From Climacteris rufus (lineage: Eukaryota; Chordata; Aves; Passeriformes; Climacteridae), in assembly GCA_013398175.1 (NCBI GenBank), contig VZRZ01007358.1:186001-250000 (forward strand): a DNA stretch of 64,000 nucleotides, in the 5' to 3' direction. The notes beneath the pieces are model-generated. The model saw only the letters and a program-made list of their open reading frames with translations, did not search any database and had not been told where the DNA came from. Positions 1-13,208 of the stretch are shown here, piece after piece (the stretch's first letter is position 1; each line of letters opens with the position of its first letter). The position numbers and the translations under genes are program-made.

Positions 1-3000
1 TGACACGGTCCCCACGATTGGGTGCAGGAAATAACCCCATCTGCTGCAAGCAAACACCGAGAGAAAGGAGGTGACACTGAAAAAGGTGTCAGCCTGCAGA
101 AAGAGACAGACATCACAACTCACATTCTGCAAGGCCAAGGTTGCTGGGAAAATAAAATTCAGCTATTTGAAATATAGAGAAAAGTCACAAAAAAGTACCA
201 AAAGAGAACCAAAAGACTTTCCCTCTGCCAACTACAACAAATGGCTCAGTAATACAAAATGTCAGTTGGCACTTGAAGCACAGTGGATGGCCAGAGAGAA
301 AGTGCATTTTTAAATCATTAACACATTGGGAACACACAGATGTGCAGTTCAGCTACATCTGTGCATTGTAATTTCTACAGTAGTCACAACTTAATGAATC
401 ATCAGTTGTGACAAGATCAATGAACTGAACTGAACAACAAACTAAAGCTAGTAAATTCATGCCTGGGGCAAGTGCTAAGGGTTTATTTTATTGTGTTTTT
501 TATTACTTCTATAATTTTTAGTGTCTAATTAGTAAAAACATGAATCCTCCAGAATCCTTTTCTTTTTTCCTCCCTCTTGAAAGTCCTACTGCAAAAGATG
601 AAGATTTCATTCATGTCTGCTAAATTCAAGTCTGGACACTACTCATCTGATCGACTATTTCTTCCTCAGGACCATGGAGGAGAAGTTACAATGTTGGGAT
701 GTGAGCTACATGCCAATCAGGTGGACTCTGACTGAGCCCACCATCTCTCCAGGCAAAACAACTGCTGTTTTTTCCACAAGGTCTGATCATTCCTGCAGGC
801 AAAGCATCACCTAAGATCCTCTGCAATGCTACTTTTTGAAGGGAGAAATTCACTTCCAAATCAAGCAACAAAATAATTTGTTTGCAAAGAACACAGAGAG
901 TTTCCCCTGGCCTCAACCCATTCAACAACTTCAATGCTGAGTTTGTTGATGACATGCATAACCCAGCAAGGTTTCACATCAGTGATATTCTTATAGAAAA
1001 TCTCTGCCCAAATTAACCTCCTGGCAGAAGGAAAAACAAAACACCCCCTCTTCTTACAAAGCAAAGTCCATGCAAGGGGGGGCTCTCCTTGCTGACCTCT
1101 CCACTCTTTCAGGTGAACTATTTTAATCTCTACCATATGTAGGCTTTCAGTGTATTAATACCTGCCAGGGGTTCACCTGGACTCTTGTCTCCCTTCCAAA
1201 CAGGCTCCAGGGGAGAAGCAGCTCTCTGTTTAGCCTGGCTTGTTTGTCACACATTTGGAGTGGAGCTCCATCTGGAAGGCACTTCCATGAATTGTAGCAC
1301 TGCTGGCATGCACTACTCTTCTCTCCTGGAACTCAAAGTGAAGGAGATCCAGGTTCTCTTTAGAAGGCTGATTATGTTCTGGCTCCTGACCTTCTTTGTC
1401 TGCCCTTCTCTATAGTGGATGTCCTGTCACCTTGGACTGTGCATTCCCCAATTCATTACCTTTCCTTGCAGCAGCTTTTGTTAATACCACCCCGTGTGCA
1501 GCTTATGCATTTTTCATCATTATGTTTATCATTTCTGTTCTCTCTCCAAGGACTTTCTCCTCACTGGGACCAACTGTGGCACTCTCTAAATCAAAGAGAT
1601 ATAGAAAAATAAATTCCAGTATTGCCTTGCTTGTAAACAAACCACCATTTTGGACCTGTAGTACCAAAAAGCAAAGCTTGGTGTTTTTAAGGTCTCCAAC
1701 AGGTTAATGTTTCCAACACCTTTCCAGTAGGTCTCAAAGTAGCTAAAAACCAAAATGCCAGTTCTGATGCCTGTAGCACTTTGTGCAGCTAGTTTTACTT
1801 AAAGCATTCTGCATCCTGTGCTGACAGGCACTCTCATTGCAAGGAAATTTTCCCACGTTCCCCCTTGGAACAGTGACACAACAGTGAACATTCACACACT
1901 ACAGCTGGAAAAAGTTATAGCTCTGACTGCTATTTAGACTTCTCCACTCAACTCAAACACCCAAGAACTTGGAAAGGTTTCAGGCAGGCTGGACCCTTGT
2001 GATAAAAGGATTGAAGGAACGGAGCACAGGATTAGCACGACAGATGAATATATTGCAGTGTTTTCCCATTGCAACATCCAACCTACCTCATCAAGGCACT
2101 AGATAATCTTGAAAAGACAGGTCTTACTATACCTCATACCCACTGGTTTTCCTTAGGATAAAGGATTCAAAAGAGCTATTCCAGAGCTCTGGGCAGAAAG
2201 AATCTGAGCAGGTGGGAGTGCCAGAAAGAGTCACTTACTTAATTATCCAACTGAAATAACCACAAGAACAAACAGCTGTTAGAAAACTCTATGGGGAAGG
2301 TGGTATTTTACTACCTCAACACTGGGCTTCTAAGACACCATGTGGAATGCCTGTATTTTAGGTCATCTTGATACCAAACATTCTTTAGTCACTAGCAGCT
2401 CAAGTCACAAATTAACAATGAATGTTCACAATAATTACTTCCTTGCATCCAAAATTAGGGCCAATAATTCCTTTTGCTCGTTATCTGGGCATTGCATTTT
2501 AATAGGCATCACAACCATAGAGCCTTCCTGACACCACACAGTATATAAACAACACCAGACCAACAAGAGATCATAAGGACAACCAGACATGGGACTTGTG
2601 AATAAGCAGGATGCACAGAAACCAGCTGTCAGAATGATTAATATTACAGGTCTTCAGTGCAAAACCTGCTTTGTTTTGTGTATCTCAGACCAAACCCAAA
2701 AGGAAGCCCATCAGCAGCAGTTATATGATTTTCCTTTTTCTGCAGGAGACAAAGTTAAAATACTTGTGGAACGTTCTCTTCCACAGGTACAGTAAGTAAC
2801 ACGTGAAACACACTACTCCCTACATGGGCATGCTCTCTTCTGAACAGCTGTTGGTGCTACAGATTTATTAGCATGTGCTAATGTTTCAGTTTCACAGGTT
2901 TTTGGCTTATATTTTAAATTTTTGATTTCTCCAAGAATGACTTAATTGGGGTGATGACATTTACCTTTTCCTTTTAGTGAGAGGAAGAAGGTAAGGCACA

Positions 3001-6000
3001 GAACATAAGATGACTGCACAGAAACTTCCTTGCATGCAGAGAGTTATGCTCTTGTAGCTGTAAGCACTGCATTGCCCACAGTCAAGTCATGGTTATCACA
3101 CTCTGTTCTCTCCATGCTCCATTTTCCATTTAAGAATTTAGTCTCCAGTTGTATCAAGGCAGTATCTTTTCCCACTTCTGGACAAGAAGGTACAGAAGAT
3201 CACCATCTCAAGTGCCTGTGTAAGCCATGGCATGCCAGTAAATGACAACAGGTCACCAAGCTGTGGGCAGAGTCTCTTAGTTATGAGTAGATACCAAAGA
3301 TAATTTTGACAAAATAGTTAAGGACTCAAAAAGGCTTTCCAGACACCTTGCTTTTCCCCTTCCCTTTTTTCCTTGGAAGCAAAGCATAATCCATGTGACA
3401 TTATCAAGCAGCATTTTCCATTAATTTCTGATAGTTAAACAATGAATTACTAACTCTTTCAGAAGGCTGTTCCACAACCTAACAGACTTCAAAGACTCTA
3501 CAGATACACACCAGGAACAAACTTTATTAGTCAGCAGGAGACAGCAGCAGGACTGACATACTAGCTACAGAGAGCACATCTGTCAATAGCAGGTCACTAC
3601 AGACACTCTCAGAACAAGGCATCTTGAAAGAGATCCAGCAGTAAGAAAGGTCTTCTGAAATATCTGATGATAAAGACCTATTATTTTTGTTTCTGATGGT
3701 CACCAGTAGATGTTAAATCTGACAAGAAATGTGGGGGGGAGTTGTTCTGACAAGGTTTACAGTTACAGTTACACAAGTTATCTAAAGGAATTAAGTTTTT
3801 GTTTGCCTGTTCCAAATGAATTAAATAAATTTCTATTAAAGTGCCTTTTACAATAAGAAAATGATTAATTTATAATTATGAGTTTTCATTCTCCTACCCT
3901 GAAAGACTTCTAGGACCCTACATACACAGTTCATTAATAAACATATTTTCTTCTGGCTGCCAGTCCTCCAAAATAATTTTATTATCTGAGAGTCACCAGG
4001 TCCAGCCTCAGACTGGTTATTACCAAATAAACATTTTGAGAGCCAAATCAGGGTTCACTGTCACCTAATCAACTCCACTCTCTTGTTCTCTATTTTTTTA
4101 TTAGTTGTGCAATAACGGTCTCTATCAATAGGTTTCTTGAACATCAGTTTTGAAATTATGAGATTCATTAACTGCCTTTGCACAAAAGGTGGGTCTTAAA
4201 TTGACAGTGCTGTGGAGCTGCTGTAAATAAAGATGACAGTCAAAAAAAATCAAGTAAGAAGAGCCAAATCACCTTAAGTGACAGGAATAATATGAATAAA
4301 CATAAGAAAAAATTAGAATTTTTGCCGTAAGCCTGGCACATATTGCTTGGAAACAAGCGGAGAGGAGAGGAGACAAGTGTGGGTGCATCAGAGAAATGCA
4401 GGGAAGTTATGCCAGCCAGTGACCAACTGAATCAAAAAAGCAACTCTGATGCTAGAGTACATTTGAAGGTGCATCTCCAAAATTCATGGATTCATCAGCG
4501 CTTTTGAGAAGGCCCTTGCAAGGCTCCTTATGTGCACATCTCTCGTAGGGCATGTTCAAAAAAGTCCCTGAAATCAAACAGGAACAGATTGCAGAATAGG
4601 AGGGAGCACTGAGGCCAGTAGAATGAGTAAGAAGATTGGAAGATCACTCAAGAAACTTACACAGGGATTTTACTGCAAGGGGAGGCTTAGCTGGCCACTT
4701 TCTGGTAAATCAGGACCTAAACACTCATTTTCCAAACAAAATAAACTGCTTTGTGGTTTACAGTATTTTATATTATACCTATGTTATTTTTGCCTTTTCT
4801 TCCTTCCTAATATCTAGTACAATAAATTTATAGGACACTCATCTCCTCCTTGGCAGCCTTCACTTTGTTGCTCCACTCTCCTGCCTTTTTCACACTTTGA
4901 CTCTTTTTAGCCTAGGCCCGTGCCAACGTTTCCCCCCCCCCCGTTTACTGGGATTCTGACACCATCAAAATCCCAGAGCTGTCTCAGCTTTCCAGACATG
5001 GCTGTGGCCACAGGGGTCGGGGCACATGGGAATGCCAGCCTTTCTACAGTGACGTGAACGGCAGCACTGGTGGTTGCTGCCTCCCAGCTGGGACTGATGA
5101 TCTGTTCCAACAGAGAGTCAAAACAGATTAGTTTAAACCACAGACAATTTAATCTAACCTGTCTGATTTCAAACTGCAACAGAGAGGCAGAAGCAGTCAT
5201 CTGGCCAGTCCTGGTCTCAGCTGGGAGATGGCAACCCACAGGGACACCTCCCCAGCAAGACAGAAACCTGCCTGCATGAGCACATCCCTGCCAGAGAGTT
5301 AAACTAATCTGCTTGTGCCTCATTCACCTATTGGAATAGGCTGAACATTTTGACAGCAGAGCAGTGCTAGAACAGCCTGACACAATCTCCAAGGAAGCTG
5401 CAAGGTAACACAGAGTGAGAAGCAACTTGTCTCAAAACCCTGAGCCCAAGAAAAGAGAGAAAATAATGCCCAGGACTCAATTATTAATTTTCATAGCAGA
5501 CAGAAGATAACAGTAGGTTGCCACAAGGCTCTGAATGAACATCCATGTTTTTGAGTATCTTCATCAGGGATTTCAGAAATGGAGCAAATAGAATGGAGAC
5601 GACTGTTATTGACAATGAAAATTCTTAGCTGAACATGGTTTCCAGTACCAAAGTCAGCACTTATAAACTGTTAAATAAACTTGGAATGAATCGTGTGAAA
5701 CAAGAAGCTCCGAGAAGTTTTTTAACGGGCTGTAACTGCACACTTGCAACTTCAACCTATTTGGCCATACTAACCCTGTGTTACAGCTTCTGCAGAATTC
5801 TGTAGAATACACTGCCTTCTTGTTTGTTTGACACTTGGATTTCATTTGTTTCTATCTGGAAAGTCCTTCCCAAATTGTAGGTGCTGCTTTTGGGCACTGC
5901 AACACCACTGAAGTTTGCTGCTAAGAATGCGACAACATCCCATCCCATTACAGATGTCATCTCAGAGAACCTCATTTGAGAGGTAATATGCAGAAACAGC

Positions 6001-7859
6001 CATTTGCTGCAAAAGAAAAACGTTCACAAGATTAAGAGGTCAGTACCTATTCAGACACAAGGCTTTATGGGAGTGCACACTTCCAAAGGGTTCAGCTTGG
6101 CATTAACAATGTGATATTTTACATAAAACTTTTCAAAAGGTTGTATTTCTTGCTTCATAAACTTGTGGAATGAACGTGGACGTTAACCTTAGTGCATGGC
6201 AGTCTTCTGAGGGAACTTGCTATCATGGATACATTACATGGTTATGTGCCATTAGTTAATCATTTAAACAGAGATAAGAAATGGAAATTATGGCATTTGG
6301 GTCTGATACGTTCTAAAGATCTGCTGACTCTCATCTTTGAAGGAGAGACTAACAACAGCTAAAACTTTTCGTCACCTGAGAAAATTACTTCCTTGTCTTT
6401 CATTCACAGCCAAGAAAGTCTGTCTTATTAAATATTACAAAAAATAAACTATAAGAGCAAGACTAATGTTCTTACTAAATCCAGTCTTTGAAAGCAAACA
6501 GATACAACGAAGAGAACCAGCAGTTCCACACCTGGATTAAAATTATAGGTGCTCCACAGATACCAAAACTTAAACTGCTGAAACAGTTTTTCAGATACTG
6601 TGGCAGCATGGGACATAATGGGGATACAAGTAAAACAGCCTCTGTAAATCTTCTTGGTCTAATCAAAATTGATCACAAATTCTGCTCAATCTTCTGTACA
6701 CAATGGGACCAGGAGACCACCTCTTTCCCTTTGGAGGATCCTTTTAGCCACTGGTCAGAACTTGGGAAGTGACTAGAGTTGCCAGCAAGATGACAGGGCT
6801 CCTAAATGGACCCCACTGATTCTAGGTGACTTGCTGTCAAGCAGCACAATGCACTCTTTCCTTGTGAGCACTGTTTACACCTTAACAGCACAAGTGTATG
6901 TGAGCTCGGATTTAGACTCTTTTATGTGACAACCTGAACTTTGCAACGAGGCCACCGTGAGTAATTGGTTCAATGTTTCTCTTTTTAGTGAGCACAGGAC
7001 ATGCCAAGACCCAGTGAAAAGCAGACTCAGGCTTCTTTATTTCTCTGTGAATCCCTGTATGTTCGGACATTTCCCTAAGCAGGAAAGCACGTGGAGTCTC
7101 ACTGTGCCGGAGCTCTTGGCAAAGCAATCGCTACAGAGGTTCATGAACTGCCTGCCCCCCATAGAAAGGAAGTGCTATTGGGATTGCTTGTGTGGAGAGC
7201 TAAGAACAGGAGTAGGATGTCTGCAGTACGATCACAGCAGGCTTTCTTCTGAGGGAGAGACCAAAGGAAGTTGGAACAGTTAATTAACATGAAACATGTA
7301 GAAGAAGGACCTGTCCTCTCTTGACCACAGACACTAAGAGAATAGTACCAACCCCCGGAGCAGCAGAGTACAGGGAGCCTTAATTCATGTACATAATCAG
7401 AATGAGCGCATGCAAATGCATTCAATTTCCATTCCGTAATTGTTTCAATTTTATAACAAATTGGTAGAAGTTCTTCTTGGCAAAAAGATGCAAAAGCAAT
7501 GAAGCCAAAGTACAGTGATCCGACTGATCCTTTTGTAACTAACCAAACATAAACAAGGATTAAACACAGCTAACTTCTGTTTACTATTCCAATGACAAAA
7601 ATCACTTCTAGATGAATGTTTACAAAAAGGGCATATTGGTTCAGGTCTTCTGAGATCTAGCTCTCTGCAGAAATCATTTGTAACAGTCAAATGTTTACCA
7701 TTTACAGCATTTCAAACAGGGCAACCCCAGGAACTGGAATGCAGCTGGCAGATGGTGAAAGAAATTAAGCTCATGACATGGTTCAGTAAGCAGCAAATTA
7801 TGATAAGGTAGAAGTGCTTGCCACCCCAGGACAACTGCTGCACTCAGGAACTTTCTAGG
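1..7859 (-). other. PTPRF: PTPRF intron downstream of Ig1, distal part
   Basis: This lies downstream of the Ig1 exons in gene orientation and upstream of the still-unseen Ig2 exon. I looked on the minus strand for the Ig2 core (a tryptophan followed by FKD) and did not find it. No coding exon, RNA gene or clear transposon is visible. It contains an 11-C run at 4932-4942. Open frames here, such as 4907-5323 minus (138 codons) and 7141-7425 minus, show no recognisable domain and are probably chance frames. Confidence 0.7.
4932..4942. repeat. Poly-C homopolymer (11 C)
   Basis: An uninterrupted run of 11 cytosines lies between TTT and GTTT. It is a simple homopolymer and prone to sequencing and length error. 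Confidence 0.9.
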
Positions 7860-8449
7860 TGTGATCGTTTTGGCTAGGATAGACTTAATTTTCTTTCATA
7901 GTAGCCTGTATGGGGCTATGCTTTGGATTTGTGCTGAGCACAATTTTGGTAACAGAGGGATGTTTCAGTTATTGCTGAGCAGGGCTTACACAGTGTCAAG
8001 ACCTTTCTGTTTGTCATACCAGTCCACCAGCGAGTGGGCTGGGGGTGCACAAGAAGTCAGGAGGGGACACAGCTGGGACAGCCAACCAAAGGGACACCAT
8101 CCCATGCCATCCAAACACCAAGCTCAGCATGTACACCTGGTGAAGAAGGAAGGGGGGATGACATACATTCAGAGTGATGGCATTCATCTTGCCAAGTAAC
8201 ATTACATGTGACGGAGCTCTGCTTTGCAGGAGGTGTCTGAACACCTGCTTGCTCATCGGAAGCAGTGAGTGAATTCCTTGTTTAGCTTTGCATGCATGCA
8301 TGGCTTCTGTTTCATTTATTAAACTGTCTTTATCTCAATCCCCAAATTTTCTAACTTTTACTCTTCTGATTCTCTCCCCCATCCCAACAAGGGAGAGTGC
8401 ACAAGCAGATGTATGGGGCTTTGTTGCTGGCTCAGGTTAAACCATGACA
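7860..8449 (+). mobile_element. ERVL-type endogenous retrovirus LTR (avian)
   Basis: This approximately 590-bp long terminal repeat begins TGTGATCG and ends ACCATGACA, giving the expected TG...CA termini. It resembles LTRs of avian class III (ERVL) elements as I remember them: a start with a TATGGGGCTATG block, a central GGGGACACAGCTGGGACAGC block, an ATTAAA polyadenylation-type signal near 8317, and a pyrimidine-rich end. It is followed directly by a primer binding site (8458-8474) and interior sequence, so it is the 5' LTR of a truncated provirus rather than a solo LTR. No 3' LTR was seen. Many point differences from the remembered consensus suggest a fairly old copy. An open frame of 112 codons at 7861-8199 lies inside it and has no retroviral protein similarity. 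Confidence 0.85.
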
Positions 8450-8457
8450 GTTCTTTC

Positions 8458-8474
8458 TGGTGCCCAACATGGGA
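8458..8474 (+). promoter_or_regulatory. Retroviral primer binding site (tRNA-Lys type)
   Basis: The sequence TGGTGCCCAACATGGGA starts eight bases after the LTR end. It differs by two transitions (C to T and G to A) from TGGCGCCCAACGTGGGG, the binding site complementary to the 3' end of tRNA-Lys1,2. This placement and similarity confirm the LTR boundary and its orientation. Confidence 0.8.
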
Positions 8475-9060
8475 CTTGAAGCATGTGAGGTAATGACAAG
8501 ATTTTGCTGCAAGGTGCTAGATTGAATTTATAGCTGCTATTGTTATTTAGCTATTAACTGACAGGCTCCTGTGCTTCCCATGAAGCTTGTTTGCCTTACT
8601 GTACATTAGAGTCCAGTGCTCATTAGAGGTTGTTTTTTGCTTTCACTGCACGCTGCACTGGTTATCCTCTCACTCTGCCGTGCCTGTGAACATTTGGATA
8701 ACAGCAATGGTGATGCACCTGGGCCAGCAGATGGCCAGGACATCACTGCTGTTCCTGTGCTGCTGCACTGGACAGGCTGGAACTCCAGTGTGAATCCAAG
8801 TCAAAGCAGCTGTGGCCTGGGATGAGTCCAGGCAGAGGCGGACACCCCAAATCATCTGTGGCCATGGACAAGCCTGTGCCAGAGCAGGTACATCTCGAAG
8901 CATCTGTGGCCATGGTTAGGTCTGTGCTACAGCAGGAACATCTATGAAGGGTGTGCGGTCCAAGGTTACGTTCACGCTAAAGCACAACACCAGGGCTGCA
9001 GTGAAACACTCCAAAACTTCTCTGACTTCTGTCAGCACAAAGCCAGCCAGCAAAACTTAA
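8475..9060 (+). mobile_element. ERVL interior remnant with short tandem units
   Basis: This is leader sequence downstream of the primer binding site. Between about 8852 and 8990 are about three diverged units of roughly 50 bp, each with a CTGTGGCCATGG-like block, a GTGC..GAGCAGG-like block and ACATCT.GAAG. Such units are typical of the leader of avian ERVL elements as I know them. No gag, pol or env frame is visible. The right boundary is uncertain. Confidence 0.65.
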
Positions 9061-12000
9061 CTTGTCAGGTTACCTTGAGACTGAAACCCACTGTGCAAGC
9101 AACCCTTCATTGGCTTTTCTGTCTTTTCTCTTTACCAGGAGCTGCTCTCCTGTGGAGCCTGGCAGCACTCTCCAGGCAAATAACTACATGCCACATGATT
9201 AGGAGTCTAGGATAGAGGCATAAGGGATTTGCATAGATCTAGAATGGAAATTGGAGATGGTATTTTCATTTAACCTACTTAAAAACAAAGAGAAATGAAA
9301 CTGAATATATTTAGTGTCACTTGGATATGACTGTATGTTCTGGATTACAAGGGAGTGAAAAAAGACTGCTTGTAAAGCATTAAAGGACCAGTTGCAATTA
9401 ACTAGTTTCCCAGTTCTGGAAAACAAAACTGAATGTCCCAGTTGAAAGCCCTGGGGGAAGGGACTGATAACACTTCCTGTTTGAGGCTCCTTTCTTTCCC
9501 AAAGAATCAATATACTTCTGCCTGCCCCTTGAAGACCTTTTTTTACACTTCTTTTCGTTATCTTCCTGTTGTGTAGAAACTGCTGGGAACCAGAGACTGA
9601 AGGCATACTGTGGTATACAGTCAACTAGAGACAGAGGTGTTACCATCACCTTTCCCAATACAGCCGCAATGCTGAGCTGTGCAAGGAGTGTCATGGAAGG
9701 ACATCACAGAGACTCCTTCACTCCTGCCATCTGCCTGCTGCTATGTTCTTGCACGCTGGCATCCTTCCTACTCACATTTCATATAACCTCCCTATTTAAA
9801 ATGCTCCGTAATTCTCACCATTACCACTGAATAATATATTTATTAATTTGTTAGTGCCACTAACTGTCCCTGAGGCTTTTCTTGAGAATGTGTGTCAGCT
9901 TATTGATTCTAGCCTTCCCCTCCCTGCACTGCTTTCCTCCTCTGCCAAGCAGAAACATACTTCTGTGCTGCTTCAGGTCATAATTGGAAAAAAGATAGAA
10001 ATGTTCAATATGACTCATACATAATTCAGCTTATCAGCTACCCAGGAGAAATGAGAAGAGAAGGTATACGCATGTCTATTTCTTCTGCTATCAACAGGAG
10101 AAATAATTTCCAGTTACACTAAGTATATGTAGTTTGGTCACAACAGGATCTGCAGTTAAAAGGGAAAAATGAGAGACATGGAAGCAAAGAATGAAAGGGC
10201 AGTAAGAAACTGAACTGTTCAAAGAGATTCACTTATGTGAGAATTCCTGATTCCTCTGGAAGACTGGGCTCACGCTTCTCTCTTAATATTCAGAATGGAA
10301 TAAGTTGGCAATTAGAAAGGATTATCTGCCTCTAACCTGTAAAACATTGCAGAAATCTAAATAAAATAAAGCTCCAGCTTAGTTAGCTACAAAGACATCT
10401 AATAACAGGCTGCTAAATCCTGACTGTGATTTCTGGATTTAATGTTAATGTCTATGTTCTAAAGGCAAATTCTGGAGAAGCATTAAAACTTATTGTTATA
10501 AAGGACTTTTAATGTAAAAATCAATACATGCTGTGTATTTAGCAGCATGCAACCACGAGGACGTCTATGATAAGCTTTGTCATGCACCAGGGACCAGTGC
10601 ATTAGTCAAATTCTTGAAAGGAAGTGCAGAATGTCTGTATCATTCAAACTGCCACCTGAGACCAATTAGAGAAATTATTTTAACCCCAAAAAGCAGAGGG
10701 AAAAATCCAATCCTGGTTGACAGTTTTGAGGGTATCAAGATTTCCACATGAAATGTGTCATTTTCAAATACCTGTTAGGAAAGAGATGGCATAATAGAGA
10801 AGTTGGGCACTTACCACTATTTTTTGGAAGCCACTGAGACTAAACAACCACAACTATGGCACTGAGTTGCACTATCTACTTTGCCAACATGTAAACAAAG
10901 GAATATTAATAATAATTTAAAAATCATGTTCACAAAATGCAGAAACATAATCTACTGCAGACAATGCAGAACAATAAGATAACATGACTGAAAAATTACA
11001 GAGCTGTCCACAGAAAGTCTCAGAAAAGGGAAATGCCAAACATTTTTTTCTTAAATATAAGTACATCATAACAGAACTCATCTTCTTTGTCAGTTAAGCC
11101 AACATAAAAGGCACATGTAGCTCTGCATCCTCACTGTCAGGCTCACAACTCTGTATGCATGAGCACATACAAATTGTTAGGCAGCAAATGTTTCTTAATT
11201 TTGCCCATTACAAGAATGCCCAGCAAGGGGTCGATACTCTTCAGTTTGAGTGGAAAACACAGCCCCCCCAGTCTGCGGATCGTTTTTGACCTTATGGGAT
11301 CATGTTCAACTATCATTACTCCTAATTAAAGGAATTTTCCAAACAGGAAAGAAGGCTCTGCCCCTGACTGCTACTGACTTTTGCTTCTGCAGCTCTTAAA
11401 TTGTGTGCCTGCATGTCTTTTCCTATCTGTGTGTTTCCTAACATTCCCTATTTATGTGGTGGTCTGCAAGTTTTACCTCATCAGGAAATCAGCAGGAGCA
11501 CCATGGAGCTAAGAAATAGTGTTGTGCTCCTTGATGCAAGGCATGTCTCTGTGGGCCTTTGAACATTTAACACAGAGCAAATAAATTATTAGCGTGTGTG
11601 TGTGCATGTGCGTACGTATCCAAGATACATAAAGGCAACTACAACCAAAGGAAACAGGAATGTGCATGGAAGAGTTTGGTATTCAAGTATCCAGTATCAC
11701 AAAAATCCAGTTGCAGGAAGCATTTAAATGCAGATCTGCACGTAAACTGCTGAAAGAGCTCCACTGAGCTTTATGCACTCACACACACGGCTGCAAAGGC
11801 AAGCAGTAACAAAAAGAATGTGATTTTTTTTGTCCCCCAATAATTTTCAAGTCTATAGCACCTGTTATCCTATTCTTATTAATACTGTTACTGGAGAGCA
11901 GGCTGATCTTTAAGATGCCCCACCTCCAGAAACAAGATACACCATCACATCAGGTACTGAATGATTTCTATGATTCCCATCACCACGGTTCCTGAGCACA

Positions 12001-13066
12001 TTACAGTTGTTTAATGTATTCTTTGTCACAGAGCAGAGAGGAAAATATGATTACCTCTATGCTATAAATGGGGATGGGAGAACAAGGAACAATAGGCAAC
12101 TTGTCATGTACGGCTGGCACACTCACTGCTGGAATAACCAGCCTCCTCTGGTTCAAAATCCTGTAACAATAAACACTTTCCAGTCTAGTTTGTTCATTAC
12201 TTAGAAGTTTCTACATTAATCTATTAACAACAAGCAATTTGCCTAAGCCTTTTCCTGCTTGTAAGGGGTAAAAATGCAAAGGGTAAAAATCCATTCAGAC
12301 ACATGACCCAGATTTGTTAACACCTCAGTACATTTACAAAATCCTATATATAAACAAACGATAGAACATGTTGATGTGCTGGAAAAACTCCACATTTTCT
12401 TAAAAACAGACAATAATTCCGACAATTTAATATTTAAAAAATCAACTGTTCACAAGTCTGCTTATACCTAATAAACTGTTCTTCCACAAAACATTCCATT
12501 TAGCAGAAACAACATAGCAAGCAAAATAAAACCTGCTCATATAGCAGACAAGGAGGAAAATCTATTCTTTAACAGGAGAGACAGAACTACAAGTTGTGGG
12601 TACAGTAAAAAATAAACCCAGCTAAATTTCACATCAAATTCAAAACCTGAAGAGTAACCTGAAAATCTATGTGCTGATTTAACCCAGAAGGCACAGCAAC
12701 ATAGACTAAGTTTCTGATTGTCAGATACAATACTTGGATACCCTGAAGATGGGTATTATAGCAAAGCAAACAGATGAGAAAAGTATACAAATGTCTCTGT
12801 AGATAGCCCTCCAAGTCAGAAATGACACCTCTCAATCAGACAACAGAAACACACTAAAGAAAGTTCAGAATCTGCAATCCTTTCATGATTGTCTCAAAAA
12901 TATGAGGTTCTATCATAGGAGAAATTATAGCAAATGATGCAGGAAGAACACAGCTTTACCAAATCAAGCCAGAATATCACCATGTCATTTAAAGACACCA
13001 TATGAACATGTGGCTGCCAAAGCCATGACTTCTGCCACTTAAGGCATGCAAAAACTTCCCCCTTAC
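9061..13066 (-). other. PTPRF: PTPRF intron next to the Ig1 second-half exon
   Basis: This is intronic sequence between the ERVL remnant and the Ig1 exon, bounded on the right by the GTAAGG donor (minus strand, 13061-13066). It is AT-rich and holds only a short GT microsatellite at 11592-11620. I see no exon or RNA gene. Confidence 0.75.
11592..11620. repeat. Interrupted (GT)n microsatellite
   Basis: A GTGTGTGTGTGTG run is followed by CATGTGCGTACGTA, an alternating purine-pyrimidine tract of under 30 bp. Confidence 0.8.
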
Positions 13067-13208
13067 CTTCTAACACTGTTAACTTGGCACTCGTGTTTAT
13101 CTCCCCAACACTGTTGGTTGCTGTGCACTCGTAGATAGCTTCATCTCGATGAACACGCAGGGGCTGTATCCGCAGAACTGATCCTGAGCCATCATCAAAC
13201 TCGATAAC
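13067..13208 (-). CDS. PTPRF: PTPRF (LAR) exon: second half of Ig-like domain 1
   Basis: This is the next coding exon of the same gene, 142 bp, with 47 codons plus one base. It begins in phase 0 with VIEFDDGSGSVLRIQPL, continues RVHRDEAIYECTATNSVGE and ends INTSAKLTVLE. The motif RDEAIYEC carries the F-strand cysteine that pairs with the cysteine of the preceding exon, completing the Ig fold. ECTATN and INTSAKL are LAR/PTPRF-like; PTPRD and PTPRS have ECVASN or ECVAQN here. The acceptor is a pyrimidine-rich tract ending TTTTCCAAG, and the donor is GAAG|GTAAGG. The last base starts a split codon, so the next exon (expected to open Ig2) should begin with two bases completing it. That exon was not found anywhere in 1-13066. 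The sequence has no stop, frameshift or missing key residue, so it reads as a functional exon. Confidence 0.95.

Noticed and set aside
7861..8199. 112-codon plus-strand frame
   Set aside because: It lies within the ERVL LTR, which does not encode protein.
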